From Olivibacter sitiensis DSM 17696 (GTDB lineage Bacteria; Bacteroidota; Bacteroidia; Sphingobacteriales; Sphingobacteriaceae): a stretch of DNA of 64,000 nucleotides. A model generated the notes under the pieces. That model saw only the letters and a program-made list of their open reading frames with translations, had not been told where the DNA came from and searched no databases. This document shows, piece by piece, positions 53,626-62,633 of this stretch. The translations under genes and the position numbers were made by a program. The stretch covers positions 62,001-126,000 of the forward strand of contig NZ_ATZA01000007.1 of the NCBI RefSeq assembly GCF_000427965.1, given 5' to 3'. Positions within the stretch are counted from its first letter, which is position 1. Each line of letters starts with the position of its first letter.

Positions 53626-54636
53626 TCAAATCCCTTTATCCAAAGTAATCACTCCTCCTGCCCAAGATAACCCCACGCCAAAGCCACAAATTAACACGGT
53701 TTCCTGTTGTTTGTGCATACAGTTATCGCTGTAGTTTTTCAAGGCAATCGGTATAGTGGACGAAACGGTATTTCCACCATTGGCTAAATCGATATAAAAT
53801 TTTGACGCATCGATCCCCAACGTTCTCCGCATTTGGTTGAGCATATAGGCATTGGCTTGATGAAACACATATTGATCGATGTCCTTTTTACGCATATTAT
53901 TTTCCGCCAACACTTTTTCTACAAACGGAGGGATTACCGAGCTGGTGAAACGAAAAACTTCCGGCCCGTTCATATATAGGTTGTTGTCTGTATAGACATT
54001 ACCCCTTCCATAATGATGTTCCTCGGCATTCTGATCGTACTTATGCCTAGTAGCTCCATTCCTGATAATGAGTTTGTCATGCCCTTCGCCGTCCGTCCCA
54101 AATTTGAAAGTAAAAATCTGCTCCACCTCCGAACTAGTGACCAAAGTAGCAGCGGCACCATCACCAAAAATAGATCGGCTAGACCGATCGTGCGGATGCA
54201 CGTATTTGGAATAAGTGTCGGTAGTAACGAGTAATACATTTTTGGCCTGGCCACTATTTATAAAAGCTTTGGCCATGCTGATACCATACACAAAACCAGA
54301 ACAACCTAAATTAAAGTCGAATGCACCGACATGACTACCAAAATCGAGCCTCTTTTGAAGCAGACAGGCTGTTGAGGGAATGATATATTCTGGACTTTGC
54401 GTGCAATATAGAATAAAGTCGATGCGATCTTTATCTATCCTTTCAAATAAAGAAAGGGAGGCCTGATAAGCCAAATCTAGAGCAGTTTCATACTCATCTG
54501 CGATGTATCTCGTTTTTATTCCTACTTTTTCCTCAAATCGTTGAAAATCGTACCCAGGATAAAGCTCCTTTAAATCTTGATTTGTTAATGTGTTTTTTGG
54601 ATAATAATAAGCTATGGCCTCTATCTTTGCCCCCAT
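53626..54636 (-). CDS. 3-oxoacyl-ACP synthase III-like protein (stand-alone)
   Basis: A 336-residue ketosynthase of the FabH superfamily. The triad is complete: Cys112 in FNLGCSGFVYG, His in YVFHQANAYML and Asn in DLANGGNTVSSTIP. GVGLSWAGGVI ends the fold. These enzymes join an acyl-CoA primer to malonyl-ACP. The sequence differs from housekeeping FabH (for example in the substrate loops, with KTRYIADEYETALDLAYQAS), and no other fatty-acid gene is next to it, so it is probably a specialised version for an envelope lipid, surface glycan or small metabolite. Confidence 0.9.
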   Translation of the reverse strand: MGAKIEAIAYYYPKNTLTNQDLKELYPGYDFQRFEEKVGIKTRYIADEYETALDLAYQASLSLFERIDKDRIDFILYCTQSPEYIIPSTACLLQKRLDFGSHVGAFDFNLGCSGFVYGISMAKAFINSGQAKNVLLVTTDTYSKYVHPHDRSSRSIFGDGAAATLVTSSEVEQIFTFKFGTDGEGHDKLIIRNGATRHKYDQNAEEHHYGRGNVYTDNNLYMNGPEVFRFTSSVIPPFVEKVLAENNMRKKDIDQYVFHQANAYMLNQMRRTLGIDASKFYIDLANGGNTVSSTIPIALKNYSDNCMHKQQETVLICGFGVGLSWAGGVITLDKGI

Positions 54637-54942
54637 TTGTGCACTCTATATTGTTTTATTCAGTTAGAATCGGCCAAATTATATAAAACATTTGGATTAC
54701 AACATAAACCTAGCTTTTTATCCTGAAGCCCGTAATTCATGTCTTCCTACAAAAAATTGAAGGTCTAGCTAAAAATTGATTTTTTATACTGAATGACAAA
54801 ATAGTTTTTAGTTATGCATCAAAAACTTATTACAAATAGATGACCAAAGGTCGTTTCTATCTCAGGTGACTTATCAAAAACCTTGCACATTGGCATACTT
54901 TTTTCTATCTTTAATCGAAAGTGGGATTGGAGTAAACAGAGA
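54637..54942. other. AT-rich divergent intergenic region
   Basis: About 306 bases between the divergent ketosynthase and hybrid kinase genes. It must hold both promoters, but I found no full match to the TTG/TAnnTTTG consensus, no strong hairpin and no repeat. A TTG-initiated extension of the kinase (54883) lies in its right part but is not favoured. Confidence 0.5.
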
Positions 54943-57519
54943 ATGGCTCAACAAAGAAAAGAAAACCATAATGTACGGAGCAAGGTCATTATAGTATTTC
55001 TATTGGGATGCATGGCCATCATTGGCGCATGGATTACCAGTAGAAATGCATTTGAGCAAGTTTTATTTTCGGTTGACAACATTTCCAAACCCAACGAAAA
55101 ACTCATATTGGTAAGTCATTTATCTCGCCAAATCATGCAGCTTGATCAGCTGCAACGTACCCAGGCTTTTCATACCAAATCAAACGCTTTGAGTAGCTTT
55201 GAAAAAGAGTCAAAATTGGTGGCACTCCGCTTGGATACGCTCAAGAACATGTATGCCTATGATCCCAATCAGGTGAAGCGGATAGATTCCATAAAAACGA
55301 TCTTACGCGAACGCGAGAAGTTATTCAAATCTTATATCAGGGTTAGAGATCGCCTGGTGGACAACGATGAATTTACGGAACAGCTGCAGTCTATCGGTAA
55401 TCTGGTGCAGGACCAGGCGGAAAATGTAGAGGAAAGAGTTGTCACTACCGAAAAAAGAAACCAAACCACCACCGTCACCGACGAGGGAAGCAATAATAAT
55501 AATAAACGAGATGAGCGCTCATTTTTCTCTAAGATATTTGGGAGAAAAGCTCCTCAACAGGAAGAGGAAAGCAAAACCACAAAAACTATACAGGACGAAA
55601 TAAATGTATTGATAGATAGTATAAAAGTCGAAAAAAAGGACAGCTTACTGCACATTATCGATTCAACTTTAAAGAGACTAGACGAACGTCAAAGACAACA
55701 AAGTACCAATTTCGTCAACCGCGAAATTGAACTGACCATAGCCGGCAACTATCTAGTCAATAATATGCTCACCATCTTGCAAGCCGTAGAACAAGAAGGG
55801 GAAGCAGAACGTACTCAGGAGAACCAACAGGCAAGAATGTTCATCAATGGTAGTATTGACAGGCTCAATCTGATTTTGATAGCCTTTCTCTTTATCACCG
55901 CCATCATGGTACTGACCATACTTGCCGACATTCGTAAAGCCAACAAGAACCGGAAGGAGCTGATAAGGGCAAAGGAAGAGGCAGAATACCACAGCGCAGC
56001 CAAGCAGCGCTTCCTTTCCAATATGAGCCACGAACTGCGCACGCCCTTGCAGTCTATCATTGGCTATACCGAACAAGCCAGAGATGCCCAGTATGCTACA
56101 CCGCAACAAATCGACGTGATATATCGCTCGTCTGAACACCTTTTGCAAATCGTAAACGAGGTGCTTGACTACAACCGTATCAACTCAGGCAAATTCAATT
56201 TTGAAACCAAAGCCTTTGATCTTGACAAACTTGTCGATGAGGTAACGGAAAGCATGAGGGTACAGGCAGAGCAAAAGCAGCTCCATTTCTTCAGCGAAAA
56301 GAAGTTTGACAAGAATGTCCGTTATCTTGGCGATCCATTCCGTATCAAGCAAATTCTCTTTAACTTGGTAAGCAATGCGATCAAATTTACTTCTGCGGGA
56401 CAAGTACACTTATATACGCGGGTCTATATGGACGGAGATGAGCAAAAGTTTATTATACAAGTAGAAGACAGCGGGAAAGGAATACCTCAAGAGGATTTGG
56501 GCCGCATATTCAACGAGTTTGAGCAGGCAGGCAACTCCAATTCTGGAGTACATTTTGGTAGTGGCCTTGGTCTCAGCATAGTGAAAACGTTATGCGAGGC
56601 GATGCATGGCAGCATTCAGGTAAAGAGTAAAGTAGGTCAAGGCTCCGTCTTTACGGTAAGTATTCCTTTGGAAACAGCAGATTCTTCTGTGGCAATACCA
56701 TCGGACGATGATTCATTAATCCCTTCTTCCTCTTTTAAAGGGACAGTATGGATTGTAGACGATGACGAGTTTATCCTCAGCCTATCGGGAAATATACTCA
56801 GCAAACATCATATTTCACATCAACTATTCTCATCACCAGCCGCCATCTTGGCTCAGCCAGTTGACCCTAATGTAACTCATGTCATAATGGATATGCGCAT
56901 GCCCGGTATGACCGGTATGGAGTTATTGGATAAGTTAAAGAAGAAGATAAATGACGAAAACCCCAACCGTCAGGTCAATATGTCGGCATTTACCGCACAG
57001 GCGCTGCCTGAAGAACGGCAACATATTCTCGACCATGGTTTTGATCAGGTATTGGTGAAGCCGATAAAGGAGGCCGAGCTATTGCGTTTGCTGGGGGTAA
57101 GCGCCAAAAACGGACAGGAGGTAATGCCAACGCCAACTTCTGATTTGGAAAATCAGTCCTTGCCATTTTCGCTAGACAAGCTCCGCCAATTTGCCATGAA
57201 CGATGAATTTCAAATGAGGCAGGTGCTCCAACTTTATATCAAGGACACGACTGCAGATCTTACTGTATTGCAAGAGGCAATAAATGCAGGCGACAATGAG
57301 CTGGCTGGTTTTATTTTTCATAGACTGGCTGGCAGAACTGGTCAATTAGGTCATGATAAACTCTGTATAAAGTTGAGAAAAATGGAAATAGACCTCAAAT
57401 CGTCCATTCCTGCGGACACGAAGGAAATATCCACCATTGTGAAAGAAGTGACAGAACTACTCGACCTGATAGGTTTTCATCTTCAAATTTCCCATGCACA
57501 GGCAAAATCCCTATCGTAA
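54943..57519 (+). CDS. Hybrid sensor histidine kinase with receiver and Hpt domains
   Basis: About 858 residues. Two membrane helices (about 14-33 and 308-330) flank a long helical extracytoplasmic sensor. That sensor has a low-complexity Asn/Lys/Glu-rich loop (about 170-220). Then HisKA with SNMSHELRTPLQSI (about 359), an ATPase domain (NLVSNAIKFTS, DSGKGI, GSGLGLSIV), a receiver (VWIVDDDEF, Asp near 649 in VIMDMRMPGMTG, about 600-713) and a C-terminal Hpt with FIFHRLAGRTGQLG (about 736-856). So all relay steps but the output are in one protein. The convergent sigma-54 regulator is the likely partner. The ATG at 54943 is chosen over an upstream TTG. Confidence 0.93.
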   Translation: MAQQRKENHNVRSKVIIVFLLGCMAIIGAWITSRNAFEQVLFSVDNISKPNEKLILVSHLSRQIMQLDQLQRTQAFHTKSNALSSFEKESKLVALRLDTLKNMYAYDPNQVKRIDSIKTILREREKLFKSYIRVRDRLVDNDEFTEQLQSIGNLVQDQAENVEERVVTTEKRNQTTTVTDEGSNNNNKRDERSFFSKIFGRKAPQQEEESKTTKTIQDEINVLIDSIKVEKKDSLLHIIDSTLKRLDERQRQQSTNFVNREIELTIAGNYLVNNMLTILQAVEQEGEAERTQENQQARMFINGSIDRLNLILIAFLFITAIMVLTILADIRKANKNRKELIRAKEEAEYHSAAKQRFLSNMSHELRTPLQSIIGYTEQARDAQYATPQQIDVIYRSSEHLLQIVNEVLDYNRINSGKFNFETKAFDLDKLVDEVTESMRVQAEQKQLHFFSEKKFDKNVRYLGDPFRIKQILFNLVSNAIKFTSAGQVHLYTRVYMDGDEQKFIIQVEDSGKGIPQEDLGRIFNEFEQAGNSNSGVHFGSGLGLSIVKTLCEAMHGSIQVKSKVGQGSVFTVSIPLETADSSVAIPSDDDSLIPSSSFKGTVWIVDDDEFILSLSGNILSKHHISHQLFSSPAAILAQPVDPNVTHVIMDMRMPGMTGMELLDKLKKKINDENPNRQVNMSAFTAQALPEERQHILDHGFDQVLVKPIKEAELLRLLGVSAKNGQEVMPTPTSDLENQSLPFSLDKLRQFAMNDEFQMRQVLQLYIKDTTADLTVLQEAINAGDNELAGFIFHRLAGRTGQLGHDKLCIKLRKMEIDLKSSIPADTKEISTIVKEVTELLDLIGFHLQISHAQAKSLS

Positions 57520-57536
57520 TAGCCCTTGATTGAGAT

Positions 57537-58178
57537 TTACGCCTTCTCGTTCTTATATATCCTCTCTACCATATTATCCAAAGCTTGGTGTATTCTGCTT
57601 TTGCCATCCTCTTCATTGAGGTCGATGCCGCAGAAAAGGCTATTGCCCACTTTCGCATGGAGCACCAAAAAGTAGATGCCAGCTACCAAGATGGCTATCT
57701 CTGCCTCGATATCTACATTCCTGCCATCAAAATTGGGTTCAAACAAGCTAAATAATTTTGCTCCGACAGCTTCCCTCTCTTCACATATTTTTTGCAGCGC
57801 TTCCGTTTTCTCACTGATTTGCCATCTCACTATCTGCTGCATTTCTCTGTTATCGTCCAAATAATCGAGCTGATCTTTCAAGATTGATTTTGTCAGTTCT
57901 TTTATGTTTTGATTTGGCAGGCCAGTGATGACACCTTTGGCACGTTCGGCATATTTAAGCCAATAATCTTGCTCCCTGAGATAAGTAGTTATCAACCCAT
58001 CTATACCACCAAAGTATTCATATAGAAGCTTCTTGTCCAATTTGGCTTGTTTCATTACCCTATTGACACCAAGTTCCACGTATCCTTCTTCGGTGAGGAT
58101 TTCACCTACCGCATCTAATAGCTTCTTTTTAGTCCTTTCTTTATTACGTATGGGACCATCGTAAACTTTCCTTGCCAT
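57537..58178 (-). CDS. TetR-family transcriptional regulator
   Basis: A 213-residue regulator. The N-terminal helix-turn-helix is KKLLDAVGEILTEEGYVELG followed by NRVMKQAKLDKKLLYEYFG, the TetR signature, and the rest is a helical ligand or dimer domain. The start is preceded by basic residues (MARKVYDGPIRNKERTKKK). It follows the sigma-54 regulator gene by 16 bases on the same strand and is thus in its operon. It does not face an obvious efflux gene, so its target is unknown. Confidence 0.9.
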   Translation of the reverse strand: MARKVYDGPIRNKERTKKKLLDAVGEILTEEGYVELGVNRVMKQAKLDKKLLYEYFGGIDGLITTYLREQDYWLKYAERAKGVITGLPNQNIKELTKSILKDQLDYLDDNREMQQIVRWQISEKTEALQKICEEREAVGAKLFSLFEPNFDGRNVDIEAEIAILVAGIYFLVLHAKVGNSLFCGIDLNEEDGKSRIHQALDNMVERIYKNEKA

Positions 58179-58194
58179 AATAAAAAGATAAGCT

Positions 58195-59589
58195 TTATTC
58201 TATACCGTATTTCTCCAGCTTATTATATAGGGTTTTTCTATCTATATTGAGTAATTGGGCTGCTTTACTTTTATTATATTTCACTTGTTTCAGCGTGTCC
58301 ATGATCATCTGTTTCTCTTGCGCTTCACTGAATGATTTCAAATCCAACCCTAGGGTATTTACCTGATTTTCTTGCTGTAGCGAATTGTTTTCTGATTTAG
58401 CTCGCTTCAAATTCGTCACCATTTCGTCGGGCAGTGCGTCTGGCTGTGCAACATCGCCAGTACTAAGAAGCACCATGCGTTTTATGATGTTTTTGAGTTC
58501 GCGCAAGTTGCCTGGCCAATCATATGACCGGAAGATGCGCTCTACGTCTGTAGAAAGACGATGAACATGACGACCTAATTCTTCATTTGCCTGCTTTAGA
58601 AAAAAAGATATAAAGGTGTCCAAATCCTCGCCCCTGTCTCGAAGTGCCGGCACCAGAATTTCAAATTCATTGATACGATGATATAGGTCCTCCCGAAAAT
58701 GTCCTTGTGAAGCACCGTGCAGCAAATCATCATTGGTAGCTGCAATGACCCGTACATCAACCTTAATCTGCTTATTTGCGCCAATCGGCTGAATGACTCT
58801 TTCTTGTAATGCCCGCAACAATTTCACCTGAACATCATAAGAGAGATTCCCAATCTCATCCAAGAAAAGTGTTCCCCCATTTGCTTGTTCAAACTGCCCT
58901 ACTTTATCACTAAACGCCCCAGTGAAAGATCCTTTCATATGCCCGAAAAGCTCACTAGCCGCCAATTCTTTTGATAGTGTTCCACAATCTATGGAGACGA
59001 AGGGCTTGTCCGCACGCTTGCTCAATTGATGAATGGACCTGGCCACGTATTCCTTGCCAGTACCACTCTCGCCCCTTATCAGTACGGACATATCCGTGGG
59101 AGCCACCAGCTGGATATAATCATGAAGCTTTTTGGCTACTGGACTTTCTCCATCGACGTATTCCTCCTTTTCGACGGTGCTGTTTACGGCTCTTTTAGAT
59201 GTAGACTTTGTACCCTCAGGCTCGACATCGTTTTCTTCCAAAGCCTCCTTTAGTACCATCAGCAGTTGATCGGGATTCACGGGCTTGGTTATATAGTCAA
59301 ACACCCCTCTTCTTATGGCATTGACAGCAGTCCGGACATCGTTGAAACTGGTCATCATGATGGCAGGGATCTTCTTCATCCCCCTATCGCGCATGGCATC
59401 TATCACGTCCAGCCCTGTACCATCTCCCAATCTGTAGTCTAGTACCAATAGCTCATACGTGTCGTCCAAGGCCTCCAATGCCGAGCGAACATTATATTTC
59501 ACATCTACTATATGCCCATTTTTCTTAAGAAATCCTTCCAAGATGGTCGCAAATGTAGTATCATCCTCCAGCAAAAGTATTTTAGCCAT
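58195..59589 (-). CDS. Sigma-54-dependent response regulator (NtrC family)
   Basis: A 464-residue activator. The receiver has the acidic LLLEDD, phospho-Asp in LLVLDYRLGDGTG and Lys in YITKPVN. The AAA+ domain (about 145-385) has Walker A GESGTGKE, the sigma-54 contact loop GSFTGAF (GAFTGA class), Walker B GGTLFLDEIG, and the arginine-finger region with REDLYHRINEF. A Fis-type helix-turn-helix closes the protein (KSKAAQLLNIDRKTLYNKL). It would open promoters bound by sigma-54 RNA polymerase. Its kinase is probably the convergent hybrid kinase. A good promoter lies 53 bases upstream. Confidence 0.95.
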   Translation of the reverse strand: MAKILLLEDDTTFATILEGFLKKNGHIVDVKYNVRSALEALDDTYELLVLDYRLGDGTGLDVIDAMRDRGMKKIPAIMMTSFNDVRTAVNAIRRGVFDYITKPVNPDQLLMVLKEALEENDVEPEGTKSTSKRAVNSTVEKEEYVDGESPVAKKLHDYIQLVAPTDMSVLIRGESGTGKEYVARSIHQLSKRADKPFVSIDCGTLSKELAASELFGHMKGSFTGAFSDKVGQFEQANGGTLFLDEIGNLSYDVQVKLLRALQERVIQPIGANKQIKVDVRVIAATNDDLLHGASQGHFREDLYHRINEFEILVPALRDRGEDLDTFISFFLKQANEELGRHVHRLSTDVERIFRSYDWPGNLRELKNIIKRMVLLSTGDVAQPDALPDEMVTNLKRAKSENNSLQQENQVNTLGLDLKSFSEAQEKQMIMDTLKQVKYNKSKAAQLLNIDRKTLYNKLEKYGIE

Positions 59590-59641
59590 ATGAGTTTACC
59601 TTATTTCAAAAAGGTATCTTTTTTAATTCCAATAATTAAAA

Positions 59642-59672
59642 CAAACTTAGACAAATTGCCGGTCATATGCAA
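59642..59672 (-). promoter_or_regulatory. Promoter of the sigma-54 regulator/TetR operon
   Basis: On the minus strand TTG (59670-59672), 20 bases, TAAGTTTG (59642-59649): a full Bacteroidota consensus ending 53 bases before the ATG at 59589. Confidence 0.7.
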
Positions 59673-59728
59673 CTTCACGGAACTGCCACAACAAGTAGGC
59701 CCTAATAGTAAAGCCCAAATACACTTAG

Positions 59729-60109
59729 TTATCCTCGTTCAAACTGTACTTTCTTCAAGTTTTTCCGCAATTTATCGTCGGCCTTGAAACATATTTTGTT
59801 TGCTATTACTTTCTTGGGCGTACACGCTTCCTCGCTTTCATAGCCAGCACTGGTGACAGACAGGTAAAATGTACCCAATTGCCCCAGTTTCACCCTATAA
59901 CCATTGTGCAGATATTTTTCTACCAAAGCCGTGAGCCCTATCATCGTAGCATAAACATCGCTCTTAGTCAAAGAACTTTGCTCGCTAAGGTGCTCAGCAA
60001 GCATGTCCAGATCTACCTTACCACTCTTTGTAGGAATGGCATAATACAATACATCGTTGTTGCCCCCAATTACGTTACGCTTGGGCCTGCATGCATATTT
60101 TACCGCCAT
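59729..60109 (-). CDS. HU-like DNA-binding protein (Bacteroidota type)
   Basis: A 126-residue nucleoid-type protein. It matches the divergent HU-like domain common in Bacteroidota: an N-terminal extra strand region (VLYYAIPTKSGKVDLD), helices (LAEHLSEQSSLTKSDVYATM), and the beta-arm region YRVKLGQLGTFYLSV that fits the HU pattern Val-x-Leu-x2-Leu-Gly-x-Phe. The C-terminus is basic (KADDKLRKNLKK). It should bend or coat DNA. It stands alone. The upstream region carries a regular 5 x 23-bp array that may be its binding site or control region. Confidence 0.82.
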   Translation of the reverse strand: MAVKYACRPKRNVIGGNNDVLYYAIPTKSGKVDLDMLAEHLSEQSSLTKSDVYATMIGLTALVEKYLHNGYRVKLGQLGTFYLSVTSAGYESEEACTPKKVIANKICFKADDKLRKNLKKVQFERG

Positions 60110-60195
60110 AATAACCGCAAATAAAAAATAAAAGAAACTTGAGATATTTGGGACAAGATAAGGAAAAATTCAAAAAAGAAGGGCAAAGTTTTCTC

Positions 60196-60310
60196 ATAGA
60201 TGTACATCTCCATAGCGTATAGATGTACATCTATGAACTTTACACATGTACATCTATAAGGTACAGAGATGTACATCTACGGGCCTTATACATGTACATC
60301 TATGGGGAAA
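60196..60310. repeat. Five tandem 23-bp units with palindromic ATGTACAT core
   Basis: ATGTACAT starts at 60200, 60223, 60246, 60269 and 60292, exactly 23 bases apart. Each is followed by CT, giving the near-constant half ATGTACATCT, and three of the five are AGATGTACATCT, a 12-base perfect palindrome. The other 11-13 bases of each unit vary. The array lies between the HU-like gene start and the serS stop. It looks like an iteron set or a row of operator sites. Confidence 0.9.
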
Positions 60311-60368
60311 AAGACAAGGAGAAACCCAAAAAACAAGGGCCAAGATTTAAAAGTCGAAATAAGAGACT

Positions 60369-61640
60369 TTAATCAATCCACTCAAAGCCCGTATACGGCA
60401 CCAATACATCCGGTATTTTTATCCCTCTTTCCGTTTGATTCTCCTCCAAAATACACGCTACAATACGTGGCAATGCCAACGCACTGCCATTGAGCGTATG
60501 CACCAACTGCATTTTGCCATCAGCGTCTTTAAACCGAGCCTTAAGTCTATTGCTCTGATAAGTCTCAAAATTGGAAACGGAAGAGACTTCCAGCCAACGT
60601 TTCTGTGCAGCGCTCCATACTTCCATATCATAAGTCATGGCAGAGGTGAAACTCATATCGCCACCACACAGACGCAACACACGGTAAGGCAATCGCAGCT
60701 CCTTGAGCAAGGATTGCACATACAGGCTCATTTCCTCCAGTACTTCATACGATCTTTTGGGATGAACAACCTGTACCAATTCCACCTTATCAAACTGGTG
60801 TAGTCTATTAAGTCCGCGCACATGTGCACCGTAAGATCCAGCCTCGCGCCTAAAACAGGGCGTATAAGCCGTATTTTTGATGGGGAAATCTTCTTCCTTC
60901 AAGATCACGTCACGGTACATATTGGTGACCGGTACCTCAGCCGTGGGAATAAGGTACATATCGTCGTTCCCGACATAGTACATCTGCCCTTCCTTATCGG
61001 GTAGCTGCCCAGTACCAAAGCCAGAATCGGAATTGACCAATATAGGCACCTGCACTTCCCGATAACCGGCAGCATTGGCCTTATCGAGAAAGAAATTGAT
61101 CAAAGCGCGTTGCAGCCTTGCTCCCTTTCCTTTATAGACAGGAAAACCTGCACCACTCACCTTTACGCCAAGTTCAAAATCGATGATATCGTACTTGGCC
61201 GCCAATTCCCAATGCGGCAACGCTCCTTCTGGCAATTCTACCAGATCGCCATGCTGCAATACCACCTCATTATCTTCTGCATCCTTTCCTTCTGGAACCA
61301 AATGATACGGCAAATTGGGTAACTGAACCAATGTATCGAAAAATTTAGCTTCCAATGGGCCGAGCTGTTCGGTATATTGTTTCAACTGTTCTTTATAGCT
61401 GGCAGATTGGGCTTTGATTGCCTCCGCTTCCTCTTTTTTGCCTTGACGCATCAACTCGCCTATCTTTTTTGCCGCCGAATTAGCCTCCGCTGAAATGGAC
61501 TCGGAAGCCACTTTCAATGAGCGAAGCTCTTCGTCTAAACGAAGCACCTCGTCTACCAAACCCAACTGACCAAAGTTCTTAACCTTCAACCGATCGATTA
61601 CTTCCTCCCTGTTTTCCCGGATATAACTAATCTGCAACAT
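60369..61640 (-). CDS. serS: Seryl-tRNA synthetase
   Basis: A 423-residue class II synthetase that charges tRNA-Ser. The N-terminal coiled-coil arm (about 30-105) binds the tRNA, followed by motif 1 (about 180-215), motif 2 with FRREAGSYGAHVRGLNRLHQ and FDKVE, and motif 3 NGSALALPRIVACILEENQ. All catalytic residues are in place and the length is standard. A -7 box TATCTTTG (minus, 61664-61671) lies 23 bases before the ATG. Confidence 0.97.
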   Translation of the reverse strand: MLQISYIRENREEVIDRLKVKNFGQLGLVDEVLRLDEELRSLKVASESISAEANSAAKKIGELMRQGKKEEAEAIKAQSASYKEQLKQYTEQLGPLEAKFFDTLVQLPNLPYHLVPEGKDAEDNEVVLQHGDLVELPEGALPHWELAAKYDIIDFELGVKVSGAGFPVYKGKGARLQRALINFFLDKANAAGYREVQVPILVNSDSGFGTGQLPDKEGQMYYVGNDDMYLIPTAEVPVTNMYRDVILKEEDFPIKNTAYTPCFRREAGSYGAHVRGLNRLHQFDKVELVQVVHPKRSYEVLEEMSLYVQSLLKELRLPYRVLRLCGGDMSFTSAMTYDMEVWSAAQKRWLEVSSVSNFETYQSNRLKARFKDADGKMQLVHTLNGSALALPRIVACILEENQTERGIKIPDVLVPYTGFEWID

Positions 61641-61828
61641 ATAAATTTTGTATATTTTTGCAGCAAAGATAGTCGTTAATGATCAATTGTTATATGGTTA
61701 ATTAAAGACTAAAGCTGAAAACTTGCCTGACGGCAGTCAGGGACTAGAGACCAAAGCGGCTTAGCAAGCTTGAAAGTCAATCTAGACACTTGATACGCAC
61801 AACACATAACTCACAACGCGCAACAAAA

Positions 61829-62494
61829 ATGCTATACCTCGTTCCCACCCCCATTGGCAATCTGGAAGACATGACCTTTCGGGCAGTACGCATACTAAAG
61901 GAATCGGACATTATCTTAGCCGAAGATACGCGCACAAGCACCCCTTTGTTGAAACACTTTGGCATCGACAAGAAATTATTTGCCCATCACCAGCATAACG
62001 AACACAAAGCCTTGAGCGAGGTCATCCGTTTCCTGAAGGAAGGACAGCAGGTTGCCTTGATCTCTGATGCCGGCACACCGGCTATCTCAGACCCCGGCTT
62101 CTTATTGGTACGCGAAGCAATTAAGGAAGGCATAGCCATATGCTGTCTTCCGGGAGCTACTGCCTTCGTGCCGGCACTTGTAGTCTCGGGACTACCCAGC
62201 GATAGTTTCGTCTTCGAGGGCTTTCTGCCCGTCAAAAAAGGGAGGCAAACAAAACTCAAATCATTGGTTAACGAACAGAGAACGATGATTTTCTATGAAT
62301 CGCCTTACCGTATATTGAAAACCTTAGATGAGTTGACCGTTTATTTTGGCGCCGACCGTTTGTGCTCGGTATCGAGGGAGATCAGTAAGGTTTTTGAAGA
62401 AACAGTTCGAGGAAGTCTTTTGGAAGTAAAAGAATATTTTGAAAACAATGTGATAAAAGGCGAGTTTGTTATTTGTGTACATGGAAATTCGTAA
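61829..62494 (+). CDS. rsmI: 16S rRNA (cytidine-1402 2'-O)-methyltransferase
   Basis: A 221-residue SAM-dependent methyltransferase of the SIROHEME/diphthine type. LYLVPTPIGNLEDMTFRAV is the exact RsmI opening, followed by ILAEDTRTSTPLLKHFGI, ALISDAGTPAISDPGFLL and LPGATAFVPALVVSGLP, all diagnostic. It 2'-O-methylates C1402 in the ribosomal P site. The ATG at 61829 is chosen over a TTG at 61790 because it starts the conserved domain immediately. The C-terminal extra domain of proteobacterial RsmI is absent, as is usual in Bacteroidota. Confidence 0.96.
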   Translation: MLYLVPTPIGNLEDMTFRAVRILKESDIILAEDTRTSTPLLKHFGIDKKLFAHHQHNEHKALSEVIRFLKEGQQVALISDAGTPAISDPGFLLVREAIKEGIAICCLPGATAFVPALVVSGLPSDSFVFEGFLPVKKGRQTKLKSLVNEQRTMIFYESPYRILKTLDELTVYFGADRLCSVSREISKVFEETVRGSLLEVKEYFENNVIKGEFVICVHGNS

Positions 62495-62633
62495 TTTAGC
62501 CGTCGTAGCACTAGTTAATTGGTCATTGGCAGATTTGGCAACGGCCAATTATAACAACGCAAAAACAGTATTTTAGAAAACGGAAAGAACGCTGACGGCC
62601 AATAGCCGAAAGCCGATAGTCAAAAATAAGATC

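Noticed and set aside
60196-60310. CRISPR array
   Set aside because: Units are only 23 bases with a 10-12 base core and 11-13 base variable parts. That is too short for repeats and spacers, the core is a full palindrome, and no cas gene is in the window.
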